DNA of 5,480 nt from Candidatus Nitrosopumilus sp. Lineage in GTDB: Archaea; Thermoproteota; Nitrososphaeria; Nitrososphaerales; Nitrosopumilaceae. The position numbers and the translations under genes were made by a program. Below are positions 1 to 4,963 of this stretch, one piece after another. The stretch covers positions 1-5,480 of the forward strand of contig JABDKK010000082.1 in NCBI GenBank assembly GCA_013002265.1. The letters are read 5' to 3'. The notes beneath the pieces were generated by a model. That model had not been told where the DNA came from and searched no databases. It saw only the letters and a list, made by a program, of their open reading frames with translations. Within the stretch, counting starts at the first letter, position 1, and the number at the start of each line of letters is the position of its first letter.

Positions 1-879
1 GAGTTAGGAACTTGTGTAACTGTTGCAATTAGAAGACATCCCTCAAATATAGCACTAGCTGCAATCACTCTTGATAGAGTTTCAAAGGGCAGAGCAATTC
101 TTGGAATAGGTGCAGGCGAAGCTCAAAATCTCAAAGAGTTTTGCATTCCATTTGAAAAACCTGTTTCAAAATGGGAAGAACAGATTGAAACAATTCATAC
201 ATTATACAAATCAACTCCAGATAATACTGTAGATTATAACGGAAAATATTACAAACTTGAAGGTGCATGCTTGCAAGCACCTCCAATCAGAAAACCAAGA
301 CCACCTACTTACATGGCTTCAGGTGGAACACGTACACTTGCTTTAACTGGTAAGCTTGGTGATGGATGGCTCCCAATTGGCTATACTCCTGAACTCTTTG
401 AGGATCATGCCAATCAAATTAAAAAATCAATGGATGAGAATAATAGAACACAAGAAGAGAAAGATAATTTCGAATATGCTTTAGACATTGATGTGTATTT
501 TTCTGAAGATGCAGAAGAATCATGGGCTAGAATGAAAGAGGCAGTAAAGGTCAGTTTGTTCAAGCCTGAGATTTTGAGAGTTCACGGATTAAAAGAAATT
601 GAGGGCTTTGACTTCAGAAAATACTTTACAGAATATTCCATGTCTAATCAAGACTGGATTGTAAAAATGAGAGAGGCTGCAACAAAAATACCCGAAAAAG
701 TTGCTCGTTCTTCAACTGCTGTTGGAACTCCTGACGATATAATTCCAACATTTGAGAGATTTATGGATGCAGGTGTAAATCACTTTGTAATCCGATTCTG
801 GGGTAAGAACTACTTTGGATCTATTGATAAATTTGCAAGCCATGTAATTCCTGCTCTACGTGAAAAAGCAAAACAATAA
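1..879 (+). CDS. Luciferase-like (LLM class) flavin/F420-dependent oxidoreductase, 5' partial
   Basis: The frame is open from base 1 to TAA at 877-879, giving 292 visible residues. Family proteins are usually about 330-350 residues, so roughly 40 N-terminal residues lie outside the window. Visible landmarks, numbered from the first codon, are RHPSNIAL (12-19), the LDRVSKGR segment (24-31) with the following glycine-rich GIGAGE loop (35-40), GDGW (120-123), and near the C-terminus a VGTPDDI motif followed by an amphipathic helix and DAGVNHFVIRFWG. These are hallmarks of the bacterial luciferase / F420-dependent reductase TIM-barrel superfamily. Archaeal members are often labelled 5,10-methylenetetrahydromethanopterin reductase, but the substrate cannot be read from sequence; F420 or FMN as cofactor is inferred from the family. 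It is probably a soluble cytosolic enzyme. A TTG at 271 could be called as a start, but it lies in the middle of the conserved domain and is internal. No operon partner is visible: 56 bases separate it from the next gene. Confidence 0.9.
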   Translation, partial: ELGTCVTVAIRRHPSNIALAAITLDRVSKGRAILGIGAGEAQNLKEFCIPFEKPVSKWEEQIETIHTLYKSTPDNTVDYNGKYYKLEGACLQAPPIRKPRPPTYMASGGTRTLALTGKLGDGWLPIGYTPELFEDHANQIKKSMDENNRTQEEKDNFEYALDIDVYFSEDAEESWARMKEAVKVSLFKPEILRVHGLKEIEGFDFRKYFTEYSMSNQDWIVKMREAATKIPEKVARSSTAVGTPDDIIPTFERFMDAGVNHFVIRFWGKNYFGSIDKFASHVIPALREKAKQ

Positions 880-890
880 GACGTTCTCCC

Positions 891-898
891 CTATAACA
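891..898 (+). promoter_or_regulatory. Possible TATA box for the small acidic gene at 936
   Basis: CTATAACA lies in the 56-base gap after the oxidoreductase stop. Its centre is about 41 bases before the ATG at 936, so a start site about 26 bases downstream would leave a leader of about 15 bases. The match to the archaeal TATA consensus is moderate. Read-through from the upstream gene is the alternative, as no strong T-run separates the two genes. Confidence 0.35.
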
Positions 899-935
899 TA
901 CAGCAAATCATTTACCCTTCTAGTTGAAATGAAAT

Positions 936-1166
936 ATGATGGATGATAAAATTCCTGACACTCTAAAAAAATGCCTTGATATTTTAGATGAAAATGTCGA
1001 AATTTTGGCAAATATAGAAGCTGCTCTAGAAGATGAAAAAGAAGATGAATTTGTTCCAGATTTGAAACTACATGATTTGTATGATATGACTGAAGATGTT
1101 GCAGAGGCATCAAAACTAAAGCGTGCAGAATTTAATTATGTTAGAAGGCAATCTGAGAACTTCTAA
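936..1166 (+). CDS. Small acidic helical protein of unknown function
   Basis: This 76-residue protein is not recognised. It is strongly acidic, with 22 Asp/Glu against 10 Lys/Arg, and most of the acidic residues cluster between residues 15 and 57. Residues 8-34 look like one amphipathic helix with regularly spaced Leu/Ile/Val. A short FVPDLKLHDLYDM linker (39-51) follows, then a second helix with a more basic end (60-72). There is no signal peptide, membrane segment or cysteine pair; the single Cys is C13. Two ATGs stand in tandem at 936 and 939 with no clear Shine-Dalgarno, so the start could be either. The gene ends one base before the stop codon of the convergent gene. A small helical, probably protein-binding cytosolic protein is an inference only. 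The antisense frame here reads as a His/Phe-rich product and is much less protein-like. Confidence 0.72.
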   Translation: MMDDKIPDTLKKCLDILDENVEILANIEAALEDEKEDEFVPDLKLHDLYDMTEDVAEASKLKRAEFNYVRRQSENF

Positions 1167-1167
1167 T

Positions 1168-1587
1168 TTATGATTTGTGCGGCCTTCTGCTTTTTGCTTT
1201 AGTAAATGATTTTACCCTTCGTTTGTTTTTCTGTTTTTCTATCCTCTTTCTAGTACGTTCTGATGATTTTGTAGCCCCTTGAATTATTTTTGTCCTGCTA
1301 CCATCTTTCAACATGATCTGTTTCCCTTTAAATCTAAACTCCACGTCTCTACATTTGATATAGTATTTTTTCAGACAAAAAAATATTCTATTGTTAGTCC
1401 CATGCATGTCTTTTACCTCCTTTGATTTTTTTAACTCATTGAGAACATTTCGCAGCAATCCTTTGTCAATGTCTGTAATTCTGTGCAATTCTCTAAACCA
1501 AATGAATTTTGATTCTGAACCCCACTCTTCTAAAACTTCTAAAACTTGGTTTGTTGCATCTTCTGCCTCTTCATTAATTTCAATCAT
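1168..1587 (-). CDS. Winged-helix-like protein with a highly basic C-terminal tail
   Basis: The predicted protein has 139 residues and starts at ATG 1587-1585. An acidic N-terminal helix (about 3-21) leads into a pattern resembling a winged helix-turn-helix: FIWFRELHRIT (28-38), DIDKGLLRNVLNELKKSKEV (39-58) as the putative recognition helix, and a hydrophobic strand RIFFCLKKYYI (67-77) as the wing. After that, residues 98-139 are extremely basic (18 of 42 are Lys/Arg) and contain no hydrophobic core, which suggests a disordered nucleic-acid-binding tail. I infer DNA or RNA binding, perhaps a small transcription regulator or chromatin-associated factor; no specific family is recognised. Its start region faces that of the 30-residue ORF at 1702, so the two share a divergent AT-rich promoter region. 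A GAAGA stretch just before the ATG is at best a weak ribosome site. Confidence 0.78.
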   Translation of the reverse strand: MIEINEEAEDATNQVLEVLEEWGSESKFIWFRELHRITDIDKGLLRNVLNELKKSKEVKDMHGTNNRIFFCLKKYYIKCRDVEFRFKGKQIMLKDGSRTKIIQGATKSSERTRKRIEKQKNKRRVKSFTKAKSRRPHKS

Positions 1588-1616
1588 ATGTCTTCTTGAT
1601 TTGTTTCAAACTTTGG

Positions 1617-1628
1617 CAATTTAAATTG
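1617..1628 (-). promoter_or_regulatory. Palindromic AT-rich element, possible promoter of the winged-helix gene
   Basis: CAATTTAAATTG is a perfect 12-base palindrome, 30-41 bases upstream of the minus-strand ATG at 1587. It contains a TTTAAA core that could act as an archaeal TATA box with a leader of about 10 bases. Its symmetry also makes it a candidate operator for a dimeric DNA-binding protein, possibly the adjacent winged-helix-like product. The function is inferred from position only. Confidence 0.35.
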
Positions 1629-1642
1629 ATAAAAAATTTAGA

Positions 1643-1650
1643 TTATATTA
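1643..1650 (+). promoter_or_regulatory. Possible TATA box for the 30-residue ORF
   Basis: TTATATTA is centred about 56 bases before the ATG at 1702. A start site around 1672 would leave a leader of about 30 bases, long enough to carry the GTGA ribosome-binding candidate at 1693-1696. Read on the minus strand the same bases (TAATATAA) could serve the winged-helix gene, with a leader of about 30 bases. Confidence 0.35.
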
Positions 1651-1701
1651 GTCAAGTTTTCTCATGTTTTTTGTTTTTGAAAATTTCTGCAAGTGAAAGA
1701 T

Positions 1702-1794
1702 ATGGATGCCAAATCCAACAAGGAATGCACAAAATTGGAATGCCAAATTTTTCAAATAAAACAAATAATAAAAGAATTAGATGGATATGATTAA
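1702..1794 (+). CDS. Probable 30-residue mini-protein with two cysteines
   Basis: A short frame runs from ATG 1702 to TAA 1792-1794. It begins MDAKSNKECTKLECQ and ends in a predicted helix IFQIKQIIKELDGYD. Features favouring a real gene are a GTGA element (complementary to the archaeal 16S tail) 5 bases before the ATG, a TATA-like box upstream, a Cys pair at positions 9 and 14, a heptad-like Leu/Ile helix, and a stop exactly one base from the convergent neighbour's stop. A GTG at 1693 would add three residues but uses up the ribosome site. No family is recognised, and a chance ORF in AT-rich DNA remains possible. The overlapping 64-codon frame (1596-1790) lacks these supports and is not annotated. 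Confidence 0.5.
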   Translation: MDAKSNKECTKLECQIFQIKQIIKELDGYD

Positions 1795-1795
1795 A

Positions 1796-2014
1796 TTATT
1801 TTTTTGCTCTTTTTTCTTTTAATCTTGATTTAGTTACTTTGATTGTTTGCTTTTGATTATTTTCCATTTTTTTTGCAATTGTATCTATTTGTTTGATAAT
1901 TTTTGATTGTTCTTCTCCTGGTTTTGCTTTTAGTAATTTCTTTTTTAATTTTTTTAGCTGATTAGAATAATTTTGAAACTCAAATTTTAATTCATCAAGA
2001 TACGGATCTTGCAT
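1796..2014 (-). CDS. Small basic helical-hairpin/coiled-coil protein of unknown function
   Basis: This 72-residue protein is not recognised. The sequence is almost entirely helical and lysine-rich. Helix 1 spans about residues 5-30 (Leu/Phe/Tyr spaced in a heptad-like way), a KPGEE turn follows at 31-35, helix 2 spans about 36-56 (IIKQIDTIAKKM), and a basic tail of about 14 residues ends in EKRAKK. The helix-turn-helix hairpin shape and positive tail suggest a small oligomerising or nucleic-acid-associated cytosolic protein, but that is inference. There is no membrane segment and no cysteine. The ATG at 2014-2012 has no Shine-Dalgarno, but a good TATA-like box lies 23 bases upstream, consistent with leaderless expression. 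It converges on the 30-residue ORF and is divergent from the PNPOx-like gene at 2124. Confidence 0.72.
   Translation of the reverse strand: MQDPYLDELKFEFQNYSNQLKKLKKKLLKAKPGEEQSKIIKQIDTIAKKMENNQKQTIKVTKSRLKEKRAKK
1799..1820 (+). terminator. T-rich tract, possible terminator for the 30-residue ORF
   Basis: Just after the TAA at 1792-1794, runs of 7, 6 and 4 T separated by single or few C/G bases lie on the plus strand. Archaeal terminators are commonly U-rich tracts without a hairpin. The tract also encodes the Lys-rich C-terminus of the convergent gene, so its T-richness has another explanation. Confidence 0.4.
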
Positions 2015-2032
2015 TATTTTAATGACGTCTTG

Positions 2033-2041
2033 TTATATTTA
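2033..2041 (-). promoter_or_regulatory. TATA box of the small basic helical gene
   Basis: On the minus strand this reads TAAATATAA, close to the archaeal TATA consensus. Its centre is about 23 bases before the ATG at 2014, which would put the transcription start at or within a few bases of the start codon (leaderless mRNA). Confidence 0.55.
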
Positions 2042-2091
2042 GAATCTTTGAATGAATCATGGAAAATATTTTAAAATCTATGTTCATTTAG

Positions 2092-2100
2092 TTTATTAAA
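2092..2100 (+). promoter_or_regulatory. TATA box of the PNPOx-like gene
   Basis: TTTATTAAA is centred about 28 bases before the TTG at 2124. A start site about 26 bases downstream of the box would fall at or next to that TTG, supporting a leaderless mRNA and the choice of TTG as start. Confidence 0.5.
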
Positions 2101-2123
2101 TAATTCTGCACACTCTATTTGAT

Positions 2124-2756
2124 TTGAAATTATTAGGGCGATTAGAAATAAAGTCCTACGAAAAAATTAAGGAATTTCTATCCAAAGAACATATTGGAAG
2201 AATAGCTAGCATTGATGGAAATGGATATCCTCAAATTATTCCAATGAATTTTGCTTTTCTCAACGATGCAGTCTATATGCATTCCTACATTAGAGGTGAA
2301 AAACTTGATAATATCATTAGAAATCAAAAGGTTGGCTTTGAAGTAGACCGTGAACTTGAATTCTTGCCATCATATTTTTCTCATCCAACTGATGCATCCC
2401 AAGCTGACACTCTTTACATTAGTGTTGTAATCAAAGGAAATGCATCGATTGTTGATGATGATCTTGAAAAATCATTGGGACTCAATGCCTTAATGGAAAA
2501 ATATCAGCCTGAAGGACATTATGAACCACTGACAAAAGATGATTTGGTGCTTGATGAGGTTGCAGTAATTAAGATAGTTCCTGATTCCATAAAGGGAAAG
2601 TACAAGATTGGACAACACATGTCTGCTGACTCAAGGACAATTCTTGCAAAAAAAATCCTAGAGCGCAACTCTACAACTTCTAAAAAAACACTTGAAATTA
2701 TGGGATTTGAAGTTACTGATAATGGTTTGAAAATGATTGATGAACCAGTATGGTAA
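2124..2756 (+). CDS. PNPOx-like (pyridoxamine 5'-phosphate oxidase fold) flavin-nucleotide-binding protein
   Basis: The 210-residue product looks like a split-barrel FMN-binding protein of the pyridoxamine 5'-phosphate oxidase-like / NimA-type group. The landmarks are an N-terminal helix ending in the IGRIAS strand (24-29), a GYPQIIPMNF strand (34-43), a VYMHSYIRGEKLDNI segment (50-64) that in this family contacts the flavin phosphate, and a SVVIKGNA strand near residue 105. After these comes an EKYQPEGHYEPL stretch typical of COG3467-like proteins. True PdxH activity is unlikely; a flavin- or F420-dependent reductase or a flavin/heme-binding role is more probable. The last 45 or so residues (from MSADSRT) form an extra helical tail with a C-terminal EPVW. 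The start is TTG: the frame is closed by TAA at 2097-2099 and contains no ATG before Met41, inside the conserved core. No Shine-Dalgarno is visible. It appears to be a single-gene unit. Confidence 0.87.
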   Translation: MKLLGRLEIKSYEKIKEFLSKEHIGRIASIDGNGYPQIIPMNFAFLNDAVYMHSYIRGEKLDNIIRNQKVGFEVDRELEFLPSYFSHPTDASQADTLYISVVIKGNASIVDDDLEKSLGLNALMEKYQPEGHYEPLTKDDLVLDEVAVIKIVPDSIKGKYKIGQHMSADSRTILAKKILERNSTTSKKTLEIMGFEVTDNGLKMIDEPVW

Positions 2757-2760
2757 TTGC

Positions 2761-2766
2761 TTTTTT
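2761..2766 (+). terminator. T-run after the PNPOx-like gene
   Basis: Six consecutive T begin four bases after the TAA that ends at 2756, followed by AATTT. This is a plausible hairpin-less archaeal terminator in a convergent intergenic gap. It is a short run in AT-rich DNA, so support is modest. Confidence 0.35.
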
Positions 2767-2781
2767 AATTTACACTGATAA

Positions 2782-2877
2782 TCATTTTCTCATGTTCTCT
2801 AGTGTGCACTCAGATGAACAAAAATCACTTTGCCTATTCTGAAAATCTTTACTGCAATTCTCACAGATTTTCTTCAT
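2782..2877 (-). CDS. 31-residue zinc-ribbon mini-protein (CxxC...CxxxC)
   Basis: A minus-strand frame from ATG 2877-2875 to TGA 2784-2782 encodes 31 residues beginning MKKICENCSKDF. Four cysteines are arranged as C5-x2-C8-x11-C20-x3-C24, with the second pair in a FCSSEC context. This is a compact treble-clef/zinc-ribbon pattern like that of small archaeal DUF2116-type Zn-ribbon proteins, and such spacing is unlikely to arise by chance in a 31-codon frame. Zinc binding is inferred; partner and role are unknown. A strong TATA-like box lies 23 bases upstream of the ATG with no Shine-Dalgarno, so the mRNA is probably leaderless. The gene converges on the PNPOx-like gene (25-base gap) and diverges from uvrB, sharing its 130-base upstream region. 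Its small size makes it easy to miss in automatic annotation. Confidence 0.75.
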   Translation of the reverse strand: MKKICENCSKDFQNRQSDFCSSECTLENMRK

Positions 2878-2879
2878 GA

Positions 2880-2956
2880 TTGACTACACAAAATTGTATA
2901 TAACGCAAAAATAGTTTTTTTACTAGTGCCAACATTTTCTTTTTTTGTTGACTACA
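2880..2956. repeat. Pair of 9-base direct repeats in the zinc-ribbon/uvrB divergent promoter region
   Basis: TTGACTACA occurs at 2880-2888 and again at 2948-2956. The first copy sits directly in front of the zinc-ribbon ATG; the second lies 52-60 bases before the uvrB ATG. They could be binding sites for a shared regulator, but two 9-mers in a short AT-rich gap is weak evidence. Confidence 0.35.
2896..2903 (-). promoter_or_regulatory. TATA box of the zinc-ribbon mini-gene
   Basis: Minus-strand TTATATAC is centred about 23 bases before the ATG at 2877. It is one of the best TATA matches in the window and implies a start site within a few bases of the ATG. It supports the reality of the small gene. 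Confidence 0.55.
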
Positions 2957-2988
2957 ACTTATCTGGTTAGAAACGTTAGCTATAAGTT
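2956..2988. repeat. 7-base inverted repeat overlapping the uvrB promoter
   Basis: AACTTAT at 2956-2962 is the reverse complement of ATAAGTT at 2982-2988, with a 19-base spacer. The right arm overlaps the TATA-like box of uvrB, a position where a bound dimer would block TBP. Arms of 7 bases are short for AT-rich DNA, so an operator is only a possibility. Confidence 0.3.
2979..2986 (+). promoter_or_regulatory. TATA box of the uvrB-uvrA operon
   Basis: GCTATAAG is centred about 25 bases before the uvrB ATG at 3008, with no Shine-Dalgarno in between. This is the spacing expected for a leaderless archaeal transcript beginning at or next to the ATG. Confidence 0.5.
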
Positions 2989-3007
2989 CAGTTTTTAATG
3001 ATTTTAT

Positions 3008-4963
3008 ATGTTGGAACAAGTACTAAAATTTGAATTAGTATCAGAGTATACTCCTACAGGGGATCAGCCTCAGGCAATTGATGCTCTAGTTGATGGAGTT
3101 AAAAAAGGAACAGTTCAAACATTACTTGGTGTTACAGGTAGTGGCAAAACATTTTCTGTTGCAAACGTTATAGCTAGAACTGGAAAAAACACATTAGTGA
3201 TATCGCACAACAAAACTCTAGCTGCACAACTTTATGCAGAACTGAAACAATTTTTTCCAAAAAACAATGTTGGATATTTTGTATCATACTATGATTACTA
3301 TCAACCAGAAAGCTATTTGCCACAGACTGATACCTACATTGAAAAAGACACTCAAATCAATGAAAAAATTGAAAAATTAAGGCTAGAGGCCACAGCTATG
3401 CTGCTATCTGGCGAGCCTACAATAATTGTATCTACTGTTTCTTGCATCTACTCTCTTGGGAATCCTCAAGATTGGGAAGGTTTGGCCATTACAATAAATG
3501 CCGGTGATGAAATAAAGAGAAATGAAATAATACGAAAATTAGTTGATGCTAGATATGAAAGAAATGACACCGAGGTAGCTCCTGGATATTTTCGAGTAAA
3601 AGGTGATACTATAGATATCACACCTGCATATTCTGAAGATCTTGTTAGAATATCCTTATTTGGAAATGAAGTTGAAAAAATAACACTCCTTGATCATGTA
3701 TCTTTAAAAGAAAAGAAAAAAATTTCAACCATGAAAATTTTTCCAGCAAAACACTATCTAATTGCAAAAGATGTTAGAGAGAGAGCCATCAAATCAATTA
3801 AAGAAGAATTGACACAAAGATTGCCTGAACTAAATGAACTTGAAAGACAAAGACTTGAAATGAGGACAAAATATGATTTGGAAATGATTGAAGAGCTAGG
3901 GTATTGCTCTGGAATTGAAAACTATTCTAGACATTTTGATGGTAGAAAGGCAGGAGAAAAAGCATTTTGCCTGATGGATTTTTTTGGTGATGATTATTTG
4001 CTGGTAATTGATGAATCTCATGTAACTCTTCCTCAATTACATGGAATGTACAAAGGAGATCATTCTAGAAAAAAGGAACTTGTAACTTATGGCTTTAGAT
4101 TGCCAAGTGCATATGATAATAGACCTCTACAATTTGAAGAATTTGAAGACTATATGAAAAACACCATTTTCGTATCAGCTACTCCATCAGAATATGAGAG
4201 AAAAATCTCTTCAAAAATTGTAGAGCAACTAGTCAGACCTACAGGATTACTTGATCCACTAGTTGAGGTTAGACCCTCTAAGGACCAGATGGATGACTTG
4301 ATTCAGGAAATCTCCAAAAGAGTAACCAAATCTGAGAGGGTTTTAGTCACAACTTTGACTAAAAGAATGGCCGAAGATCTTGCTGAATACCTCTCAAAAA
4401 AACAAGTCAAGGTCAGATACATGCATTCAGAGATTGATGGGCTTCAAAGAACTGAATTAATTAGGCAATTGCGACTAGGTGAATTTGATGTTCTAGTTGG
4501 GATTAACCTTCTAAGAGAAGGATTGGATATTCCTGAAGTGTCCCTGGTTGCAATATTGGATGCTGATAAGGAAGGATTCTTGAGAAATTTTACCAGTCTC
4601 ATTCAAACATGTGGAAGGGCTGCAAGAAATGAGCATGGAACTGTTATAATGTATGCTGATAATGTTACTCAGTCAATTCAAAGTACACTAGATGAAACAA
4701 AACGTCGTAGGGAAAAACAAATTCAATACAATAAGGAAAATAACATTGTTCCAAAAACCATCATCAAATCTGTTCCAGAACAGGAAACAGCACTTGATGA
4801 TTCTAAACTAAAATCTGTTTATGATTTGAGTGCTGATATAGTTGAACTTGATGTACAAATGAAAAAATATTCTGAAGAATTAGATTTTGAGCGTGCAATT
4901 GAGTGCAGAGATAGGATAAAAAGACTAGAAAAGGAGATTCAACTAAAAGATGACAGAAAATAA
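3008..4963 (+). CDS. uvrB: Excinuclease ABC subunit B
   Basis: UvrB is the damage-verifying helicase-like subunit of bacterial-type nucleotide excision repair. It is loaded on DNA by UvrA and then recruits UvrC for dual incision. All expected parts are present in the 651 residues: the N-terminal YTPTGDQPQAI signature (14-24), Walker A GVTGSGKT (41-48), the damage-probing beta-hairpin rich in Tyr and ending YLPQTDTYIEKD (about 94-114), Walker B-type DESH (335-338), helicase motif V around GINLLREGLDIPE, and motif VI QTCGRAAR (533-540). A C-terminal UVR domain that contacts UvrC covers about 613-644. Length is close to the usual 650-680. Start: ATG 3008 is preceded in frame by TGA at 2999-3001, so the N-terminus is fixed within a few residues. 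Motif VI carries Cys where E. coli has Ile. The gene overlaps uvrA by 14 bases. UvrABC in archaea is generally regarded as bacterial in origin. Confidence 0.98.
   Translation: MLEQVLKFELVSEYTPTGDQPQAIDALVDGVKKGTVQTLLGVTGSGKTFSVANVIARTGKNTLVISHNKTLAAQLYAELKQFFPKNNVGYFVSYYDYYQPESYLPQTDTYIEKDTQINEKIEKLRLEATAMLLSGEPTIIVSTVSCIYSLGNPQDWEGLAITINAGDEIKRNEIIRKLVDARYERNDTEVAPGYFRVKGDTIDITPAYSEDLVRISLFGNEVEKITLLDHVSLKEKKKISTMKIFPAKHYLIAKDVRERAIKSIKEELTQRLPELNELERQRLEMRTKYDLEMIEELGYCSGIENYSRHFDGRKAGEKAFCLMDFFGDDYLLVIDESHVTLPQLHGMYKGDHSRKKELVTYGFRLPSAYDNRPLQFEEFEDYMKNTIFVSATPSEYERKISSKIVEQLVRPTGLLDPLVEVRPSKDQMDDLIQEISKRVTKSERVLVTTLTKRMAEDLAEYLSKKQVKVRYMHSEIDGLQRTELIRQLRLGEFDVLVGINLLREGLDIPEVSLVAILDADKEGFLRNFTSLIQTCGRAARNEHGTVIMYADNVTQSIQSTLDETKRRREKQIQYNKENNIVPKTIIKSVPEQETALDDSKLKSVYDLSADIVELDVQMKKYSEELDFERAIECRDRIKRLEKEIQLKDDRK
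4933..4938 (+). promoter_or_regulatory. Shine-Dalgarno candidate for uvrA
   Basis: GGAGAT inside the 3' end of uvrB is followed by 11 bases before the uvrA ATG at 4950. The spacing is slightly long. It is the clearest SD-like site in the window, and it precedes the one gene that must be translated from within an mRNA. Confidence 0.45.

Noticed and set aside
271..879. A 202-codon oxidoreductase starting at TTG 271
   Set aside because: The same frame is open and conserved (LDRVSKGR, GIGAGE) from base 1, so TTG 271 is internal and the gene is simply cut by the window edge.
856..1113. 85-codon minus-strand frame
   Set aside because: It is antisense to the more protein-like acidic gene, overlaps the end of the oxidoreductase gene, and reads as a His/Phe/Leu-rich product with no motif.
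1391..1624. 77-codon plus-strand frame
   Set aside because: It is antisense to the winged-helix-like gene; its Ser/Phe-rich composition is typical of a shadow frame.
1596..1790. 64-codon plus-strand frame
   Set aside because: It covers the AT-rich promoter region and overlaps the better supported 30-residue frame; it has no ribosome site and an implausible composition.
2059..2091. 10-codon ORF between the divergent genes (ATG 2059 to TAG 2089-2091)
   Set aside because: It is too short, has no motif, and its frame ends just ahead of the PNPOx-like gene's TATA box.
2757..3007. Possible tRNA or structured RNA in the largest gap
   Set aside because: No cloverleaf arms or long stems are visible; the gap is accounted for by the zinc-ribbon frame and promoter elements.
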